A stretch of DNA of 64,000 nt from Pseudomonas sp. SCA2728.1_7 (GCF_018138145.1 NZ_CP073104.1:5795001-5859000), one strand, 5' to 3'; counted from the first letter of the stretch, positions 44,307-54,610 are shown. Notes: a model not told the origin generated them from the sequence alone. A program made the numbers and translations.

Positions 44307-47060
44307 TCAGGCGCTGATCTTCGCTTGCGCCGCCAGCCGGTTGATCGCGCGCTCCAGTTCTTCCAGCGCTGCCACGGCCTTCGGGTCGTCCTGCTTGAGC
44401 AGGGTTTCGCTGCGCTGACAGGCCGCGCGCAATTGCGGTACGCCGCAATAACGGGTGGCACCGTGCAGGCGATGGACACGTTCGATCAAGGCGTTCTGGT
44501 CGCGGTTTTCGCACGCCGTACGAATGGCTTCGCGGTCGGCTTCCAGTGAGGCGAGCAGCATGGCCAGCATGTCCGCCGCCAGATCTGCCTTGCCAGCGGC
44601 CAGACGCAAACCTTCCTCGTGATCGAGCACTGGCAGTTCATGGTTGCCCGCCGTACTGTCGCTGATGCGCTCCGGTCCTTGATTGCGCAAGGCCAGGCCG
44701 GTCCATTTCAGCACCACTTGCGCCAGTTGCCGCTCGCTGATCGGTTTGGTCAGGTAGTCGTCCATGCCGCTTTGCAGCAGCGCGCGTTTTTCGTTGGCCA
44801 TGGCGTGGGCGGTGAGCGCGACAATCGGCAGCGGCGTGCAATGCCGCTCGCTTTCCCACTGGCGAATGGTTTCGGTGCTTTGGCGGCCGTCCATGCCCGG
44901 CATCTGCACGTCCATCAGCACCAGATCGAAGGACTCGCTCTGCACCGCTTTGACCGCCGCGTAGCCGCTTTCCACCGCCAGTACCTTGGCGCCCATGTCT
45001 TCGAGCAAGGTTTGCACCAGCAGCAGGTTGGCCGGGTTGTCGTCGACACAGAGCACTTTCGGTGCCCGGCTCGACAGCGGTTCGCCCGGCTCATTGCGCG
45101 GCTGGCGCGGGTTGACCAGATCGGCCAAGGCGCGGCGCAATTTGCGCGTGCAGGCCGGTTTCGCTTGCAGTTGACTATGTGGATTGGGCACCGACAAATG
45201 GAACAGCGTCTGTTCGGTGGTCGGGCACAGCACCAGCACTTTGCAGCCGAGGTGTTCGAGGTCCCAGATGTGCTGATTCAAACGCTCGGGCAGCATGTCG
45301 TTGCTGGTGATACCGATGACTGCCAGATCAATCGCCTGATCGGTCTGGTGGGCACCGGTGACACCATTGGTCAAGGTTTCGAGGGTGTTGAATGGCGTGA
45401 CATCGAGGCCACAGTCTTCCAGCTGATGCTGCAAGGCCTGCCGCGCCAGTTCGTGACTTTCCAGCACCGCGACGCGGCGCCCGAGCAACGGCGCGGCCGG
45501 CAAGTCTTCGGCGTCGTCGCGGGTTTTCGGCAGGCTCAGGCTGATCCAGAATTCCGAGCCTTCGCCCGGGGTACTGTCGACGCCGATTTCGCCGCCCATC
45601 TGTTCGATCAGGCGTTTGGAAATCACCAGCCCCAGACCGGTGCCACCCGGTTGCCGCGACAGCGAGTTGTCGGCCTGACTGAACGCCTGGAACAACGCGC
45701 GCACGTCCTGGTTCGACAAACCGATGCCGGTGTCCTGAATGCTGATGCGCAGTTGCACGCTGTCTTCTTGTTCATCTTCAAGCATCGCTCGGGCGACGAT
45801 GGTGCCTTCGCGGGTGAACTTGATCGCGTTACTCACCAGATTGGTGAGGATCTGTTTCAGACGCAGCGGGTCACCGACCAGCGACAGCGGCGTGTCGCGA
45901 TAGACCAGACTGACCAGCTCCAGCTGTTTGGCGTGCGCGGCCGGGGCGAGGATGGTCAGAGTGTCCTGCAACAGGTCACGCAGGTTGAACGGAATATGGT
46001 CGAGCACCAGTTTGCCGGCCTCGATTTTCGAGAAGTCGAGGATCTCGTTGATGATCCCCAGCAGGCTGTCGGCGGATTTTTCGATGGTGCCCAGATAGTC
46101 GAGCTGGCGCGGGGTCAGTTCGCTTTTTTGCAACAGATGGGTGAAGCCGAGAATGCCGTTGAGCGGCGTGCGGATCTCGTGACTCATGTTGGCGAGGAAT
46201 TCGGATTTGATCCGGCTGGCTTCCAGCGCTTCTTTGCGCGCCAGATCCAGTTCAATGTTCTGGATCTCGATGGTTTCCAGGTTCTGGCGCACGTCTTCGG
46301 TGGCCTGATCGACACTGTGCTGGAGTTCTTCGCGGGCGTTTTGCAGGGTGCCGGCCATGCGGTTGATGCCCGACGCCAGTTCATCCAATTCCTGACTGCC
46401 GAGCGGCGGTAAACGCGTTTCCAGATGGCCGTCCTTGAGCTGCGCGACGGCTTGTTTGATCTGACTCAGCGGGCGGTTGATGGTGCGGCCCATGCGCAAT
46501 GCCAAGAGCGCCGCGCCCGCCAGACCGGCGGCAATCAGCAGCAGGCTGGCAAACAGGCTGCGATAACCGCGCAGCAGCATGCCGTTGTGCGACAGTTCCA
46601 ATTCGACCCAGCCGAGCAAACGCTCGGACTCTTCCGGGATCAGTTCGCCAGCGAGATTGCGATGTTTGCCGAATACCGGCATCAGGTAACGCGTCGCGTC
46701 ATTGCCGCTGCGCCGTTGCAAATGCGCGCTGTCGCCGCTCGGCGCCTGATTGAGCATGGTCGGGCCGGCGTGGGCCAGCGGTGAGCGGTCCGGGGCGAGG
46801 AAGGTCACCGCGCGCACGTCCGGTTGTTCAAGGGACTGAGTGGCGATGCGTTCCAGCAGATCGCTGTTGCCGTGGCCCATGGCGGGGGCCACCAGCGGCG
46901 CCAGTTGCTCGGCGATCATCTCGCCACGCTGCATCAATTGGCTCTGCAAGTCGGACTGCTGCGTCCAGGTGAAATAACCACCCAGCACCAGCGCCATCAG
47001 GCTGGTCGGCAACAAGGTCAGCAACAACACGCGACCTTTGATTCCCAGTTTCTTGAGCAC
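44307..47060 (-). CDS. gacS: Hybrid sensor kinase GacS
   Basis: A 917-residue tripartite hybrid kinase that drives GacA and the Rsm small RNAs. TM1 about 10-30, periplasmic region to about 165, TM2 about 168-190, HAMP, HisKA with H294 (ANMSHEIRTPLNGI), HATPase_c (NLVSNAIKFTREGT; GGTGLGLVISKRL), a degenerate receiver region, a true receiver (CVDDNPANLLLVQTLLED; LVLMDVQMPGMDG) and a C-terminal HPt (VHRLHGATRYCG). The GTG at 47060 with GGAG 7-10 bases upstream gives MLKKLGIKGRVLL and puts the phospho-acceptor at H294, the number I know for P. protegens GacS; the ATG at 47111 would add 17 residues. Confidence 0.95.
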   Translation of the reverse strand: MLKKLGIKGRVLLLTLLPTSLMALVLGGYFTWTQQSDLQSQLMQRGEMIAEQLAPLVAPAMGHGNSDLLERIATQSLEQPDVRAVTFLAPDRSPLAHAGPTMLNQAPSGDSAHLQRRSGNDATRYLMPVFGKHRNLAGELIPEESERLLGWVELELSHNGMLLRGYRSLFASLLLIAAGLAGAALLALRMGRTINRPLSQIKQAVAQLKDGHLETRLPPLGSQELDELASGINRMAGTLQNAREELQHSVDQATEDVRQNLETIEIQNIELDLARKEALEASRIKSEFLANMSHEIRTPLNGILGFTHLLQKSELTPRQLDYLGTIEKSADSLLGIINEILDFSKIEAGKLVLDHIPFNLRDLLQDTLTILAPAAHAKQLELVSLVYRDTPLSLVGDPLRLKQILTNLVSNAIKFTREGTIVARAMLEDEQEDSVQLRISIQDTGIGLSNQDVRALFQAFSQADNSLSRQPGGTGLGLVISKRLIEQMGGEIGVDSTPGEGSEFWISLSLPKTRDDAEDLPAAPLLGRRVAVLESHELARQALQHQLEDCGLDVTPFNTLETLTNGVTGAHQTDQAIDLAVIGITSNDMLPERLNQHIWDLEHLGCKVLVLCPTTEQTLFHLSVPNPHSQLQAKPACTRKLRRALADLVNPRQPRNEPGEPLSSRAPKVLCVDDNPANLLLVQTLLEDMGAKVLAVESGYAAVKAVQSESFDLVLMDVQMPGMDGRQSTETIRQWESERHCTPLPIVALTAHAMANEKRALLQSGMDDYLTKPISERQLAQVVLKWTGLALRNQGPERISDSTAGNHELPVLDHEEGLRLAAGKADLAADMLAMLLASLEADREAIRTACENRDQNALIERVHRLHGATRYCGVPQLRAACQRSETLLKQDDPKAVAALEELERAINRLAAQAKISA

Positions 47061-47279
47061 GCCTATCTCCTGCATCCCGCTGATCTGTTGACTCATGCGT
47101 GCATCCGGCACGCGGCATGGGCGCAGTGTAGCGATTTGCTCGCAGGCAATCTCCGGAAAAATGCTGTCAGGGTGGGTCAGGGCGCCGGTGCTCGTTTGTC
47201 AGAAAGGGCAGCCTTGTGTTGCCCGTTGCCCGGCAATCTTGAATAATCGCGCTCAACTGAGAATTACTTGCAGATACTC

Positions 47280-48002
47280 ATGACTCCTGTTTCCGTCGGC
47301 CAGCCACGCATTCTTTCCATCGAAGACGATCCGGTTCTCGGCGCCTATGTTCACGAACATCTGGGCCGCAGCGGCTTTCAGGTGACCTGGTGCCAGAATG
47401 GCCAGGAGGGCCTGAGCATCGCCACACGCCAGCCGTTCGACGTGGTGCTGATGGATATCCTGTTGCCGGGCATGGACGGCTTGCAGGTGTTGACGCAATT
47501 GCGCCAGAGCCATTCGACGCCGGTGCTGCTGATGTCGGCCCTCGGTGCCGAGGCGGATCGCATCAGCGGTTTCCGTCTGGGCGCCGATGACTATTTGCCC
47601 AAACCCTTCAGCATGGCCGAGTTGCATGTGCGCATCGAAGCGATCCTGCGTCGGGTTGCGCTGGATCGGCGCCCGGCCGCGCCTGCGATGCCCGTAGCCG
47701 CCGGTACGCTGAGGTTCGATGACGAACAGTGCGATGTGTTTTTTCGCGAGCAACCCGCCGGTCTGACCCGCAGCGAATTCCGCTTGCTGGAAACCCTCAA
47801 CCGCAATGATGAGGAAGTGCTGAGCAAAGCCTTCCTTTATCAGCACGTTCTGCAGCGCGGCTACGCGGCGCACGACCGCAGTCTCGACATGCACATCAGC
47901 CAGATCCGCCGCAAACTCAAAGCCATCGGTTACACCGAGCGTGAAGTGCGCACAGTGTGGGGCAAGGGTTACGTCTTGAGCGCCGCCGATGAAACGCTCT
48001 GA
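47280..48002 (+). CDS. OmpR-family response regulator, PirR-like by context
   Basis: A 240-residue regulator: ILSIEDDPVLGAYV, D59 in VVLMDILLPGMDG, LGADDYLPKPF, and a winged helix with LTRSEFRLLETLNRN and DRSLDMHISQIRRKL. It occupies the place of pirR between gacS and cysM in P. aeruginosa, but the siderophore receptor gene pirA is absent here, so an iron-enterobactin role is not assured. ATG 47280 is preferred over TTG 47268. It overlaps the kinase by 14 bases. Confidence 0.87.
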   Translation: MTPVSVGQPRILSIEDDPVLGAYVHEHLGRSGFQVTWCQNGQEGLSIATRQPFDVVLMDILLPGMDGLQVLTQLRQSHSTPVLLMSALGAEADRISGFRLGADDYLPKPFSMAELHVRIEAILRRVALDRRPAAPAMPVAAGTLRFDDEQCDVFFREQPAGLTRSEFRLLETLNRNDEEVLSKAFLYQHVLQRGYAAHDRSLDMHISQIRRKLKAIGYTEREVRTVWGKGYVLSAADETL

Positions 48003-49413
48003 ACTGCCGGGGCGGCATTCGTTGTTCTGGAAACTGGCGTTTCTGCTGGTCGCATTTTGTCTGCTGATGATCTGGCTGAGCTGGTCGTGGGGTCGTTATA
48101 TGGAGGAGCGCAACCAGTTCCTCTCCGACGAGGCACGCGGCACGCTCAGCCGTTATGCCGCGCAAGCGGAACAGGCGTGGCAGCACGGCGGCCGCAGCGG
48201 GGTCGATGACTGGTTGCAGAGCATGGAGTTGCGTGAAGCCAGCTGGGTCGGCGTCATCGGCGGCAACTTGCAGTCGCTGAGCAGCGATCCGCTGAATGAA
48301 CAGGAAATCCAGCACCTGACGTTCTTGCGCGGTCTCGACTGGCCGATCCACAAACAGAACCGGCCGTGGCTGCGCATACCTTTTCCCAAAGAACCGTCCG
48401 CCGGCAGCCTGGTGATCGAGCTACCCGAGCGTTTCCTGCCGGGCAAATATCGGCTGTTCTGGCGCGTTATCACTAATGGCGTGATTCCCGGTCTGTTCAC
48501 CTTGTTGCTGTGCGTCGGACTCTATCGCCTGTTGGTTGTGCCACTGAACAACCTGCGCGAACAGGCCAATGCCTGGCGCGCCGATCAATTGAATGTGCGG
48601 TTGTCGAGCGGCATCACCCAGCGCCCGGATGAACTTGGAGAGCTGGCGCGAGCGTTCGACTCGATGTCCGAGCGCCTGCAATCGACCGTTGCTTTGCAAC
48701 AGCAGTTGCTGCGCGACCTGTCCCACGAATTGCGCACGCCGCTGAGCCGCTTGCGCGTGGCCAGCGAAAGTGAACAAGGCCTGGTGCAACTGCGCGAGCG
48801 CATCGGTCGCGAAGTCGACGGTATGCAAAGACTGGTCGAAGACACTCTGCAACTGGCCTGGCTCGATACCGACCGCACGCCGCTGCCCGAGGAAGCGATC
48901 CAGATTCAGGCCCTGTGGGAAATGCTCACGGACAACGCCTGTTATGAAAGCGGCTGGCCGAGCCTGCAATTGCAGTGTTCGGTCGAGGCGTCGTGCTGGG
49001 TGCGTGGCAACCTGAATACGCTGGCGCAGGCGCTGGAGAACATTCTGCGTAACGCGATTCGGCATTCGCCGGCGGGTGGGATCGTGCGGCTTGATGGGCG
49101 GCGCGATGGCGATTACTGGCATCTGTGGCTGGAAGATCAGGGCGGCGGGGTGGCGGAAGGGGATCTGGAGCGGATCTTCTCGCCGTTCACCCGGCTGGAT
49201 GGCTCGCGGCCTGGGGACGGTGGATTTGGCTTGGGGCTGAGCATCGCGCGCAATGCCGTGCAGCGTCAGGGCGGAAGTATTTGGGCGGAGAATGGTGGGG
49301 TGGGGTTGCGGCTGAATTTACGGTTGCTGGCGGATGATTGTGTTGCGCCGTCTGACGCTTTCGCGAGCAGGCTCGCTCCCACATTGGATCTCTGTTCGCC
49401 GCAGATTGTGTGA
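47989..49413 (+). CDS. Sensor histidine kinase, PirS-like by context, with REP-encoded C-terminus
   Basis: A 474-residue kinase: TM1 about 13-33, periplasmic sensor about 35-160, TM2 about 164-184, HAMP, HisKA with H246 (RDLSHELRTPLSRL), HATPase_c with NILRNAIRHSP, EDQGGGV and GGFGLGLSIAR. The catalytic domain is complete by about residue 448. The tail DAFASRLAPTL is translated from a REP arm (49359-49384), so the natural end of the gene has been replaced or extended by a repeat. ATG 47989 lies within the end of the regulator gene. Confidence 0.85.
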   Translation: MKRSELPGRHSLFWKLAFLLVAFCLLMIWLSWSWGRYMEERNQFLSDEARGTLSRYAAQAEQAWQHGGRSGVDDWLQSMELREASWVGVIGGNLQSLSSDPLNEQEIQHLTFLRGLDWPIHKQNRPWLRIPFPKEPSAGSLVIELPERFLPGKYRLFWRVITNGVIPGLFTLLLCVGLYRLLVVPLNNLREQANAWRADQLNVRLSSGITQRPDELGELARAFDSMSERLQSTVALQQQLLRDLSHELRTPLSRLRVASESEQGLVQLRERIGREVDGMQRLVEDTLQLAWLDTDRTPLPEEAIQIQALWEMLTDNACYESGWPSLQLQCSVEASCWVRGNLNTLAQALENILRNAIRHSPAGGIVRLDGRRDGDYWHLWLEDQGGGVAEGDLERIFSPFTRLDGSRPGDGGFGLGLSIARNAVQRQGGSIWAENGGVGLRLNLRLLADDCVAPSDAFASRLAPTLDLCSPQIV

Positions 49414-49494
49414 TCAACAGTTAATAGGGTCATCACTGCTGACACTATTCTGCGAATGACACTACTCCCTGTGGGAGCGAGCCTGCTCGCGAAG
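49359..49494. repeat. REP doublet (class B), left arm inside the kinase gene
   Basis: TTCGCGAGCAGGCTCGCTCC at 49360 lies inside the kinase coding sequence; the right arm TGTGGGAGCGAGCCTGCTCG is at 49470, in the intergenic region. Confidence 0.88.
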
Positions 49495-49790
49495 AGTCTC
49501 TGCGCATCACCACCAATGAAAATGGCTCAACACAAAAGTCGCACCACTGGTGCGACTTTTATCGCTTACTCCCATCCCATAGGGAGTGTGTTTTACCCGC
49601 AGATTGTTTGAGCAATACAAGACAGTGTCAGCACTGCTGACATTATTAATAGAGCAACTCGGGTCACTGTGGGAGCTGGCTTGCCAGCGATGAGGCCATT
49701 TGCATCACCGCAAAAAAAGATGACCCAGCGTAAAAGTCTCACCAGTGGTGAGACTATTGCTGCTTATTCCCATAAACCATAAGCACCGCA
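49395..49790 (+). repeat. Diverged 198-bp tandem duplication before cysM, each unit ending in a hairpin
   Basis: GCAGATTG recurs at 49401 and 49599, CACTGCTGACA near 49434 and 49632, TGTGGGAGC at 49470 and 49668, and the palindromes at 49534 and 49732; all are 198 bp apart. Unit 1 hairpin: AAAAGTCGCACCA, C, TGGTGCGACTTTT (49534-49560). Unit 2: AAAAGTCTCACCA, G, TGGTGAGACTATT (49732-49758). The stem base change G to T is matched by C to A in the other arm. The first hairpin with its T-run is also a good terminator for the kinase gene. Unit 2 also carries a perfect dyad TGTCAGCACTGCTGACA (49626-49642). No ORF. This is the whole 450-base gap to cysM. Confidence 0.8.
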
Positions 49791-49863
49791 CTTTGCGTGA
49801 TATGGCCTGCGCGGGTTTGCCGGTATGATAGGCGCCCCCGCACGTCTGGATTGCGAATACGCC

Positions 49864-50766
49864 ATGACCTTGCAGTACCCAACCATCGCCGATTGCGTCG
49901 GCAACACTCCGCTGGTGCGTTTGCAGCGCCTGCCCGGTGCCACCAGCAACACCCTTTTGCTCAAGCTCGAAGGGAATAACCCGGCGGGTTCGGTCAAGGA
50001 CCGTCCGGCGTTGTCGATGATCACTCGCGCCGAGTTGCGCGGGCAGATCCACGCCGGTGATACGCTGATCGAAGCAACCTCGGGTAACACCGGGATCGCG
50101 CTGGCCATGGCCGCTGCGATCAAGGGTTACAAGATGATCCTGATCATGCCGGACAACTCCAGCGCCGAGCGCAAAGCGGCGATGACCGCGTACGGTGCCG
50201 AGCTGATTCTGGTCAGCCAGGAAGAAGGCATGGAAGGCGCCCGCGATCTGGCGCAGCGTATGGAAGCCGAAGGCCGTGGCAAGGTGCTCGATCAGTTCGC
50301 CAACGGCGATAATCCTGAAGCGCACTACACCACCACCGGCCCGGAAATCTGGCGTCAGACCCAGGGCACCATCACCCATTTCGTCAGTTCGATGGGCACC
50401 ACCGGTACCATCATGGGCGTGTCGCGCTACTTGAAAGAGCAGAGCGACAGCGTGCAGATCGTCGGTCTGCAGCCGATGGAAGGCTCGGCCATTCCCGGCA
50501 TCCGCCGCTGGCCGCAGGAATACCTGCCGAAGATCTATCAGGCTGACCGCGTTGACCGCATCGTCGACATGGCGCAAAGCGAGGCCGAAGACGTCACCCG
50601 GCGTCTGGCCCGCGAGGAAGGCATTTTCTGCGGCGTGTCCTCAGGCGGTGCGGTGGCAGCGATGCTGCGCCTGTCCAAAGAAGTTGAAAACGCGGTGATC
50701 GTCGCGATCATCTGCGACCGTGGCGACCGTTATCTGTCGACCGGCATTTTCGACGCGCCCAACTGA
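49864..50766 (+). CDS. cysM: Cysteine synthase B
   Basis: A 300-residue PLP enzyme making cysteine from O-acetylserine and sulfide or thiosulfate. PLP lysine K45 in GSVKDRPAL, substrate loop [10 protein letters not shown], phosphate-binding [15 protein letters not shown] near the end. The CysM form is shown by [23 protein letters not shown] 49864 is used; the longer frame to 49825 has no RBS. Its stop overlaps the rlmD start (TGATGG context). Confidence 0.94.
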   Translation: MTLQYPTIADCVGNTPLVRLQRLPGATSNTLLLKLEGNNPAGSVKDRPALSMITRAELRGQIHAGDTLIEATSGNTGIALAMAAAIKGYKMILIMPDNSSAERKAAMTAYGAELILVSQEEGMEGARDLAQRMEAEGRGKVLDQFANGDNPEAHYTTTGPEIWRQTQGTITHFVSSMGTTGTIMGVSRYLKEQSDSVQIVGLQPMEGSAIPGIRRWPQEYLPKIYQADRVDRIVDMAQSEAEDVTRRLAREEGIFCGVSSGGAVAAMLRLSKEVENAVIVAIICDRGDRYLSTGIFDAPN

Positions 50767-52142
50767 TGGCCAAGCACGAGAGAGGCCTGCGCTTCCAGCC
50801 CACGGGTGGCAGCAAGGCCGCGCAAATTCCGACCGGTAAAAAGCAGCGCTTGAGCATCGAGCGCCTGGCCAATGACGGTCGCGGTATCGCGTTTTTCGAA
50901 GGCAAAACCTGGTTCGTCCTCGGCGCGCTTGCCGGTGAAGAGGTCGAAGCGCGGGTGCTCGGCGCCCACGGCAAAGTGGTCGAGGCGCGCACCGAGCGCG
51001 TGTTCAAGGCCAGCGAATTGCGCCGCCCGGCACCGTGTCAGCACGCCGGCCGTTGCGGCGGTTGCAGCGTTCAACATTTGCCTCACAGCGAACAGCTTGC
51101 CCTGAAACAGCGCATGCTCGCCGAGCAATTGTCGCGCGTTGCCGGTATCGAACCTGAAGAATGGGCAGCACCGCTGACCGGTCCCGAATTCGGCTATCGC
51201 CGTCGCGCCCGGATCGCGGTGCGCTGGGACATGAAGGCGAAGAAACTCGAAGTCGGTTTCCGTGCCGCTGGCAGTCAGGACATTGTCGCGATCAGCGAAT
51301 GCCCGGTGCTGGTACAGCCCTTGCAACCGATCATGACCCGTTTGCCGGAGATGCTTCGTCGTTTGAGCAAACCGCAAGCGCTGGGTCACGTCGAGTTGTT
51401 CAGTGGCTCGTCGCTGGCGGTATTGCTGCGGCACATGGCGCCGTTGTCCGAAGCGGATCTGACCATCCTCAAGGACTTCTGCCAGTTCCATCAAGCGCAA
51501 TTGTGGCTGCATGGCGAAGGCGAGCCGCAACCGGTCGATGCCAGCCAGTCGCTGGGCTATCGCCTGGAGCAGTGGGATCTGGATCTGGCGTACCGGCCGG
51601 GCGACTTTATCCAGGTCAATGCCGGCGTCAACGAAGCAATGGTGGCGCAGGCGCTGGACTGGTTGAAACCTGGCAGCGACGAGCGCGTGCTGGATCTGTT
51701 CTGCGGCCTGGGTAACTTTGCTTTGCCGCTGGCCAAAGCCGTGCGCGAAGTGGTGGCAGTTGAAGGCGTGCAGACCATGGTCAATCGCGCCGAAGCCAAC
51801 GCCGCTAGTAACAATTTGCATAACACAAAGTTTTTTCAAGCCGATTTATCCCAGCCTTTGACCGATGCCCAGTGGATCGGAAACGGCTTTTCTGCGGTAC
51901 TCTTGGACCCACCGCGTGACGGTGCTTTCGAGGTGGTTCGCAAGCTGGCGACCCTGGGTGCCAAACGGTTGGTGTATGTGTCGTGCAACCCTGCAACTCT
52001 GGCGCGCGACACGGTCGAATTGATCAAGCAGGGCTACCGGTTAAAACGTGCCGGGATTCTCGATATGTTTCCTCAGACGGCACATGTCGAGGCCATGGCG
52101 TTATTTGAAGCGAGCCAGGATGGCTCGTCTGAATCCGTCTGA
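50766..52142 (+). CDS. rlmD: 23S rRNA (uracil-1939-C5)-methyltransferase RlmD
   Basis: A 458-residue SAM enzyme: TRAM-like N-terminus ([20 protein letters not shown]), iron-sulfur cysteines C91, C97, C100 ([14 protein letters not shown]) plus one in [11 protein letters not shown] motif [16 protein letters not shown] and the catalytic [12 protein letters not shown]. Also called RumA. It shares one base with the cysM stop region, so it is probably in the same transcript. Confidence 0.95.
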   Translation: MAKHERGLRFQPTGGSKAAQIPTGKKQRLSIERLANDGRGIAFFEGKTWFVLGALAGEEVEARVLGAHGKVVEARTERVFKASELRRPAPCQHAGRCGGCSVQHLPHSEQLALKQRMLAEQLSRVAGIEPEEWAAPLTGPEFGYRRRARIAVRWDMKAKKLEVGFRAAGSQDIVAISECPVLVQPLQPIMTRLPEMLRRLSKPQALGHVELFSGSSLAVLLRHMAPLSEADLTILKDFCQFHQAQLWLHGEGEPQPVDASQSLGYRLEQWDLDLAYRPGDFIQVNAGVNEAMVAQALDWLKPGSDERVLDLFCGLGNFALPLAKAVREVVAVEGVQTMVNRAEANAASNNLHNTKFFQADLSQPLTDAQWIGNGFSAVLLDPPRDGAFEVVRKLATLGAKRLVYVSCNPATLARDTVELIKQGYRLKRAGILDMFPQTAHVEAMALFEASQDGSSESV

Positions 52143-52243
52143 TCTGTCCGCGCAGCGCTCGCTTTAGCCCCGCGAGCGCAAACGGACAATAAGGATCAGC
52201 GATTTGACGCATTGAATCTGCGTCGTAGGGAAGGTAAAGCAAG

Positions 52244-54487
52244 ATGGTACAGGTGAGAGCACACCAGCCGATCAACACTGACGGCAGTATCAATCTCGAG
52301 GCTTGGCTCGATCACGCGGTCAGTGTCGATCTGGCACTGGATCGCGAAGCCTTGAAGGAAGCCTGCGAGTTCGCTCGCGAGGCCGAACAACAGTCCAATG
52401 CCAGGAAGAATCTGTGGGCCGAAGGCTCCGGCAGTTTCAGTACGGGCCTGGAAATCGCCGAGATTCTCGCCGACCTCAAGCTCGATCAGGATTCGCTGGT
52501 CGCAGCGGTCCTGTATCGCGGCGTGCGCGAAGGCCAGATCGAACTCGCGGCCGTCGGCCAGCGCTTCGGCCCGGTGGTGGCCAAACTGATCGACGGCGTG
52601 CAGCGCATGGCGGCCATCAGCGCCAGTCTCAGTCCGCGTCAGTCGATGGTCATGGGTACGCAAGGGCAGGTGGAAAACCTGCGCAAAATGCTCGTCGCCA
52701 TGGTCGATGACGTTCGCGTTGCGCTGATCAAACTGGCCGAACGTACCTGCGCCATTCGCGCGGTGAAAACCGCCGACGACGAAAAGCGTAACCGTGTCGC
52801 CCGCGAAGTCTTCGACATCTATGCGCCGCTCGCGCACCGCCTCGGCATCGGTCATATCAAATGGGAACTGGAGGACTTGTCCTTCCGTTATCTCGAGCCG
52901 GATCAATACAAGCAGATCGCCAAGTTGCTCCATGAGCGACGGCTTGATCGCGAGCGTTTCATCGCCGACGTGATGACCCAGCTCAAGGACGAATTGCAGG
53001 CCACCGGCGTCGATGCCGACATCAGCGGCCGGGCCAAACACATCTATTCGATCTGGCGCAAAATGCAGCGCAAGGGTCTGGAATTCAGCCAGATCTACGA
53101 CGTGCGTGCGGTGCGTGTGCTGGTCCCGGAAATGCGCGACTGCTACACCGCGCTGGGTATTGTCCACACCTTGTGGCGGCACATCCCGAAAGAATTCGAC
53201 GACTACATCGCCAACCCGAAAGAGAACGGCTACCGCTCGTTGCACACGGCGGTAATCGGCCCTGAGGGTAAAGTACTCGAGGTGCAGATTCGTACGCACT
53301 CGATGCACGAAGAAGCCGAACTCGGCGTCTGCGCGCACTGGCGCTACAAGGGCACCGACGTCAAATCCGGCTCGAACCACTACGAAGAGAAAATTTCCTG
53401 GCTGCGTCAGGTGCTCGAGTGGCACGAAGAGCTGGGCGATATCGGTGGTCTGGCGGAACAGCTGCGCGTCGATATCGAGCCGGATCGGGTCTACATCTTC
53501 ACTCCGGACGGTCACGCCATCGACTTGCCGAAAGGCGCGACGCCGCTGGACTTTGCTTACCGCGTGCACACCGAAATCGGTCACAACTGCCGTGGCGCGA
53601 AGATCAACGGGCGCATCGTGCCGCTCAACTACAGCCTGCAGACCGGTGAGCAGGTCGAGATCATCACCAGCAAGCACGGTACGCCGAGCCGCGACTGGCT
53701 GAACTCCAACCTCGGTTACGTCACCACCTCGCGGGCGCGGGCGAAGATCGTTCACTGGTTTAAATTGCAGGCGCGCGACCAGAACGTTGCCGCCGGTAAA
53801 ACCCTGATCGAACGCGAACTGACACGCCTCGGTCTGCCCGCGGTGGACTTCGACAAGCTGGCCGACAAGGCCAACATGAAAACCGCCGAAGACATGTTCG
53901 CCGCCCTTGGTGCTGGCGACTTGCGTCTGGCGCAACTGGTCAACCTCGCGCAGCAACTGGTCGAGCCGGAACGCGGCAACGAACAGTTGGAGTTGATTCC
54001 GCGCAAAGCCACCGGCTACAAACCGGGCAAGCGTGGCGATATTCAGATCCAGGGCGTCGGCAACCTGATGACGCAGATGGCCGGCTGCTGCCAGCCGCTG
54101 CCGGGCGATGCGATCGTTGGCTATATCACTCAGGGCCGTGGCGTGAGCATTCACCGTCAGGACTGTGCCTCGGTGCTGCAACTGGGCGGGCGCGAGCCGG
54201 AGCGGATCATTCAGGTCAGCTGGGGGCCGGTGCCGGTGCTCACCTATCCGGTGGACATCGTCATCCGTGCCTACGACCGGTCCGGTCTGCTGCGTGATGT
54301 CTCGCAGGTATTGCTCAACGAGCGCATCAACGTGCTGGCGGTCAACACCCGCTCGAACAAAGAGGACAACACCGCGTTGATGTCGCTGACCATCGAGATC
54401 CCGGGTCTGGATGCGCTGGGTCGCTTGCTCGGGCGGATTTCGCAGTTGCCGAATATCATCGAAACGCGGCGTAACCGTACGCCCTGA
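52244..54487 (+). CDS. relA: (p)ppGpp synthetase RelA
   Basis: A 747-residue stringent-response enzyme bound to ribosomes. The N-terminal hydrolase-like domain is degenerate: the HD residues of SpoT are missing (VLYRGVREGQIEL in place of the HD region), as expected of RelA. Synthetase domain with GRAKHIYSIWRKM and YDVRAVRVLV, TGS domain (YIFTPDGHAIDLPKGATPLD), zinc-finger-like QMAGCCQPLPGD and a C-terminal ACT domain (YDRSGLLRDVSQVLLNERIN). ATG 52244 follows GAAGGTAAAGCAAG. Confidence 0.96.
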   Translation: MVQVRAHQPINTDGSINLEAWLDHAVSVDLALDREALKEACEFAREAEQQSNARKNLWAEGSGSFSTGLEIAEILADLKLDQDSLVAAVLYRGVREGQIELAAVGQRFGPVVAKLIDGVQRMAAISASLSPRQSMVMGTQGQVENLRKMLVAMVDDVRVALIKLAERTCAIRAVKTADDEKRNRVAREVFDIYAPLAHRLGIGHIKWELEDLSFRYLEPDQYKQIAKLLHERRLDRERFIADVMTQLKDELQATGVDADISGRAKHIYSIWRKMQRKGLEFSQIYDVRAVRVLVPEMRDCYTALGIVHTLWRHIPKEFDDYIANPKENGYRSLHTAVIGPEGKVLEVQIRTHSMHEEAELGVCAHWRYKGTDVKSGSNHYEEKISWLRQVLEWHEELGDIGGLAEQLRVDIEPDRVYIFTPDGHAIDLPKGATPLDFAYRVHTEIGHNCRGAKINGRIVPLNYSLQTGEQVEIITSKHGTPSRDWLNSNLGYVTTSRARAKIVHWFKLQARDQNVAAGKTLIERELTRLGLPAVDFDKLADKANMKTAEDMFAALGAGDLRLAQLVNLAQQLVEPERGNEQLELIPRKATGYKPGKRGDIQIQGVGNLMTQMAGCCQPLPGDAIVGYITQGRGVSIHRQDCASVLQLGGREPERIIQVSWGPVPVLTYPVDIVIRAYDRSGLLRDVSQVLLNERINVLAVNTRSNKEDNTALMSLTIEIPGLDALGRLLGRISQLPNIIETRRNRTP

Positions 54488-54497
54488 AGATGACCAA

Positions 54498-54588
54498 TGT
54501 AGGAGTGAGCCTGCTCGCGATGAGGGAGTGTCAGTCAACATTAATGGTGGCTGATACACCGCGATCGCGAGCAGGCTCACTCCTACAG
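54498..54588. repeat. REP doublet (REPIN), class A
   Basis: TGTAGGAGTGAGCCTGCTCG at 54498 and the inverted copy ending 54588, filling the relA-mazG gap. Confidence 0.9.
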
Positions 54589-54610
54589 GATTTTGTGGTG
54601 AGACAGCTAA

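Noticed and set aside
47280..49413. Firm naming as the iron-enterobactin pair PirR/PirS
   Set aside because: Position fits, but the receptor gene pirA is missing and no iron-related site was seen.
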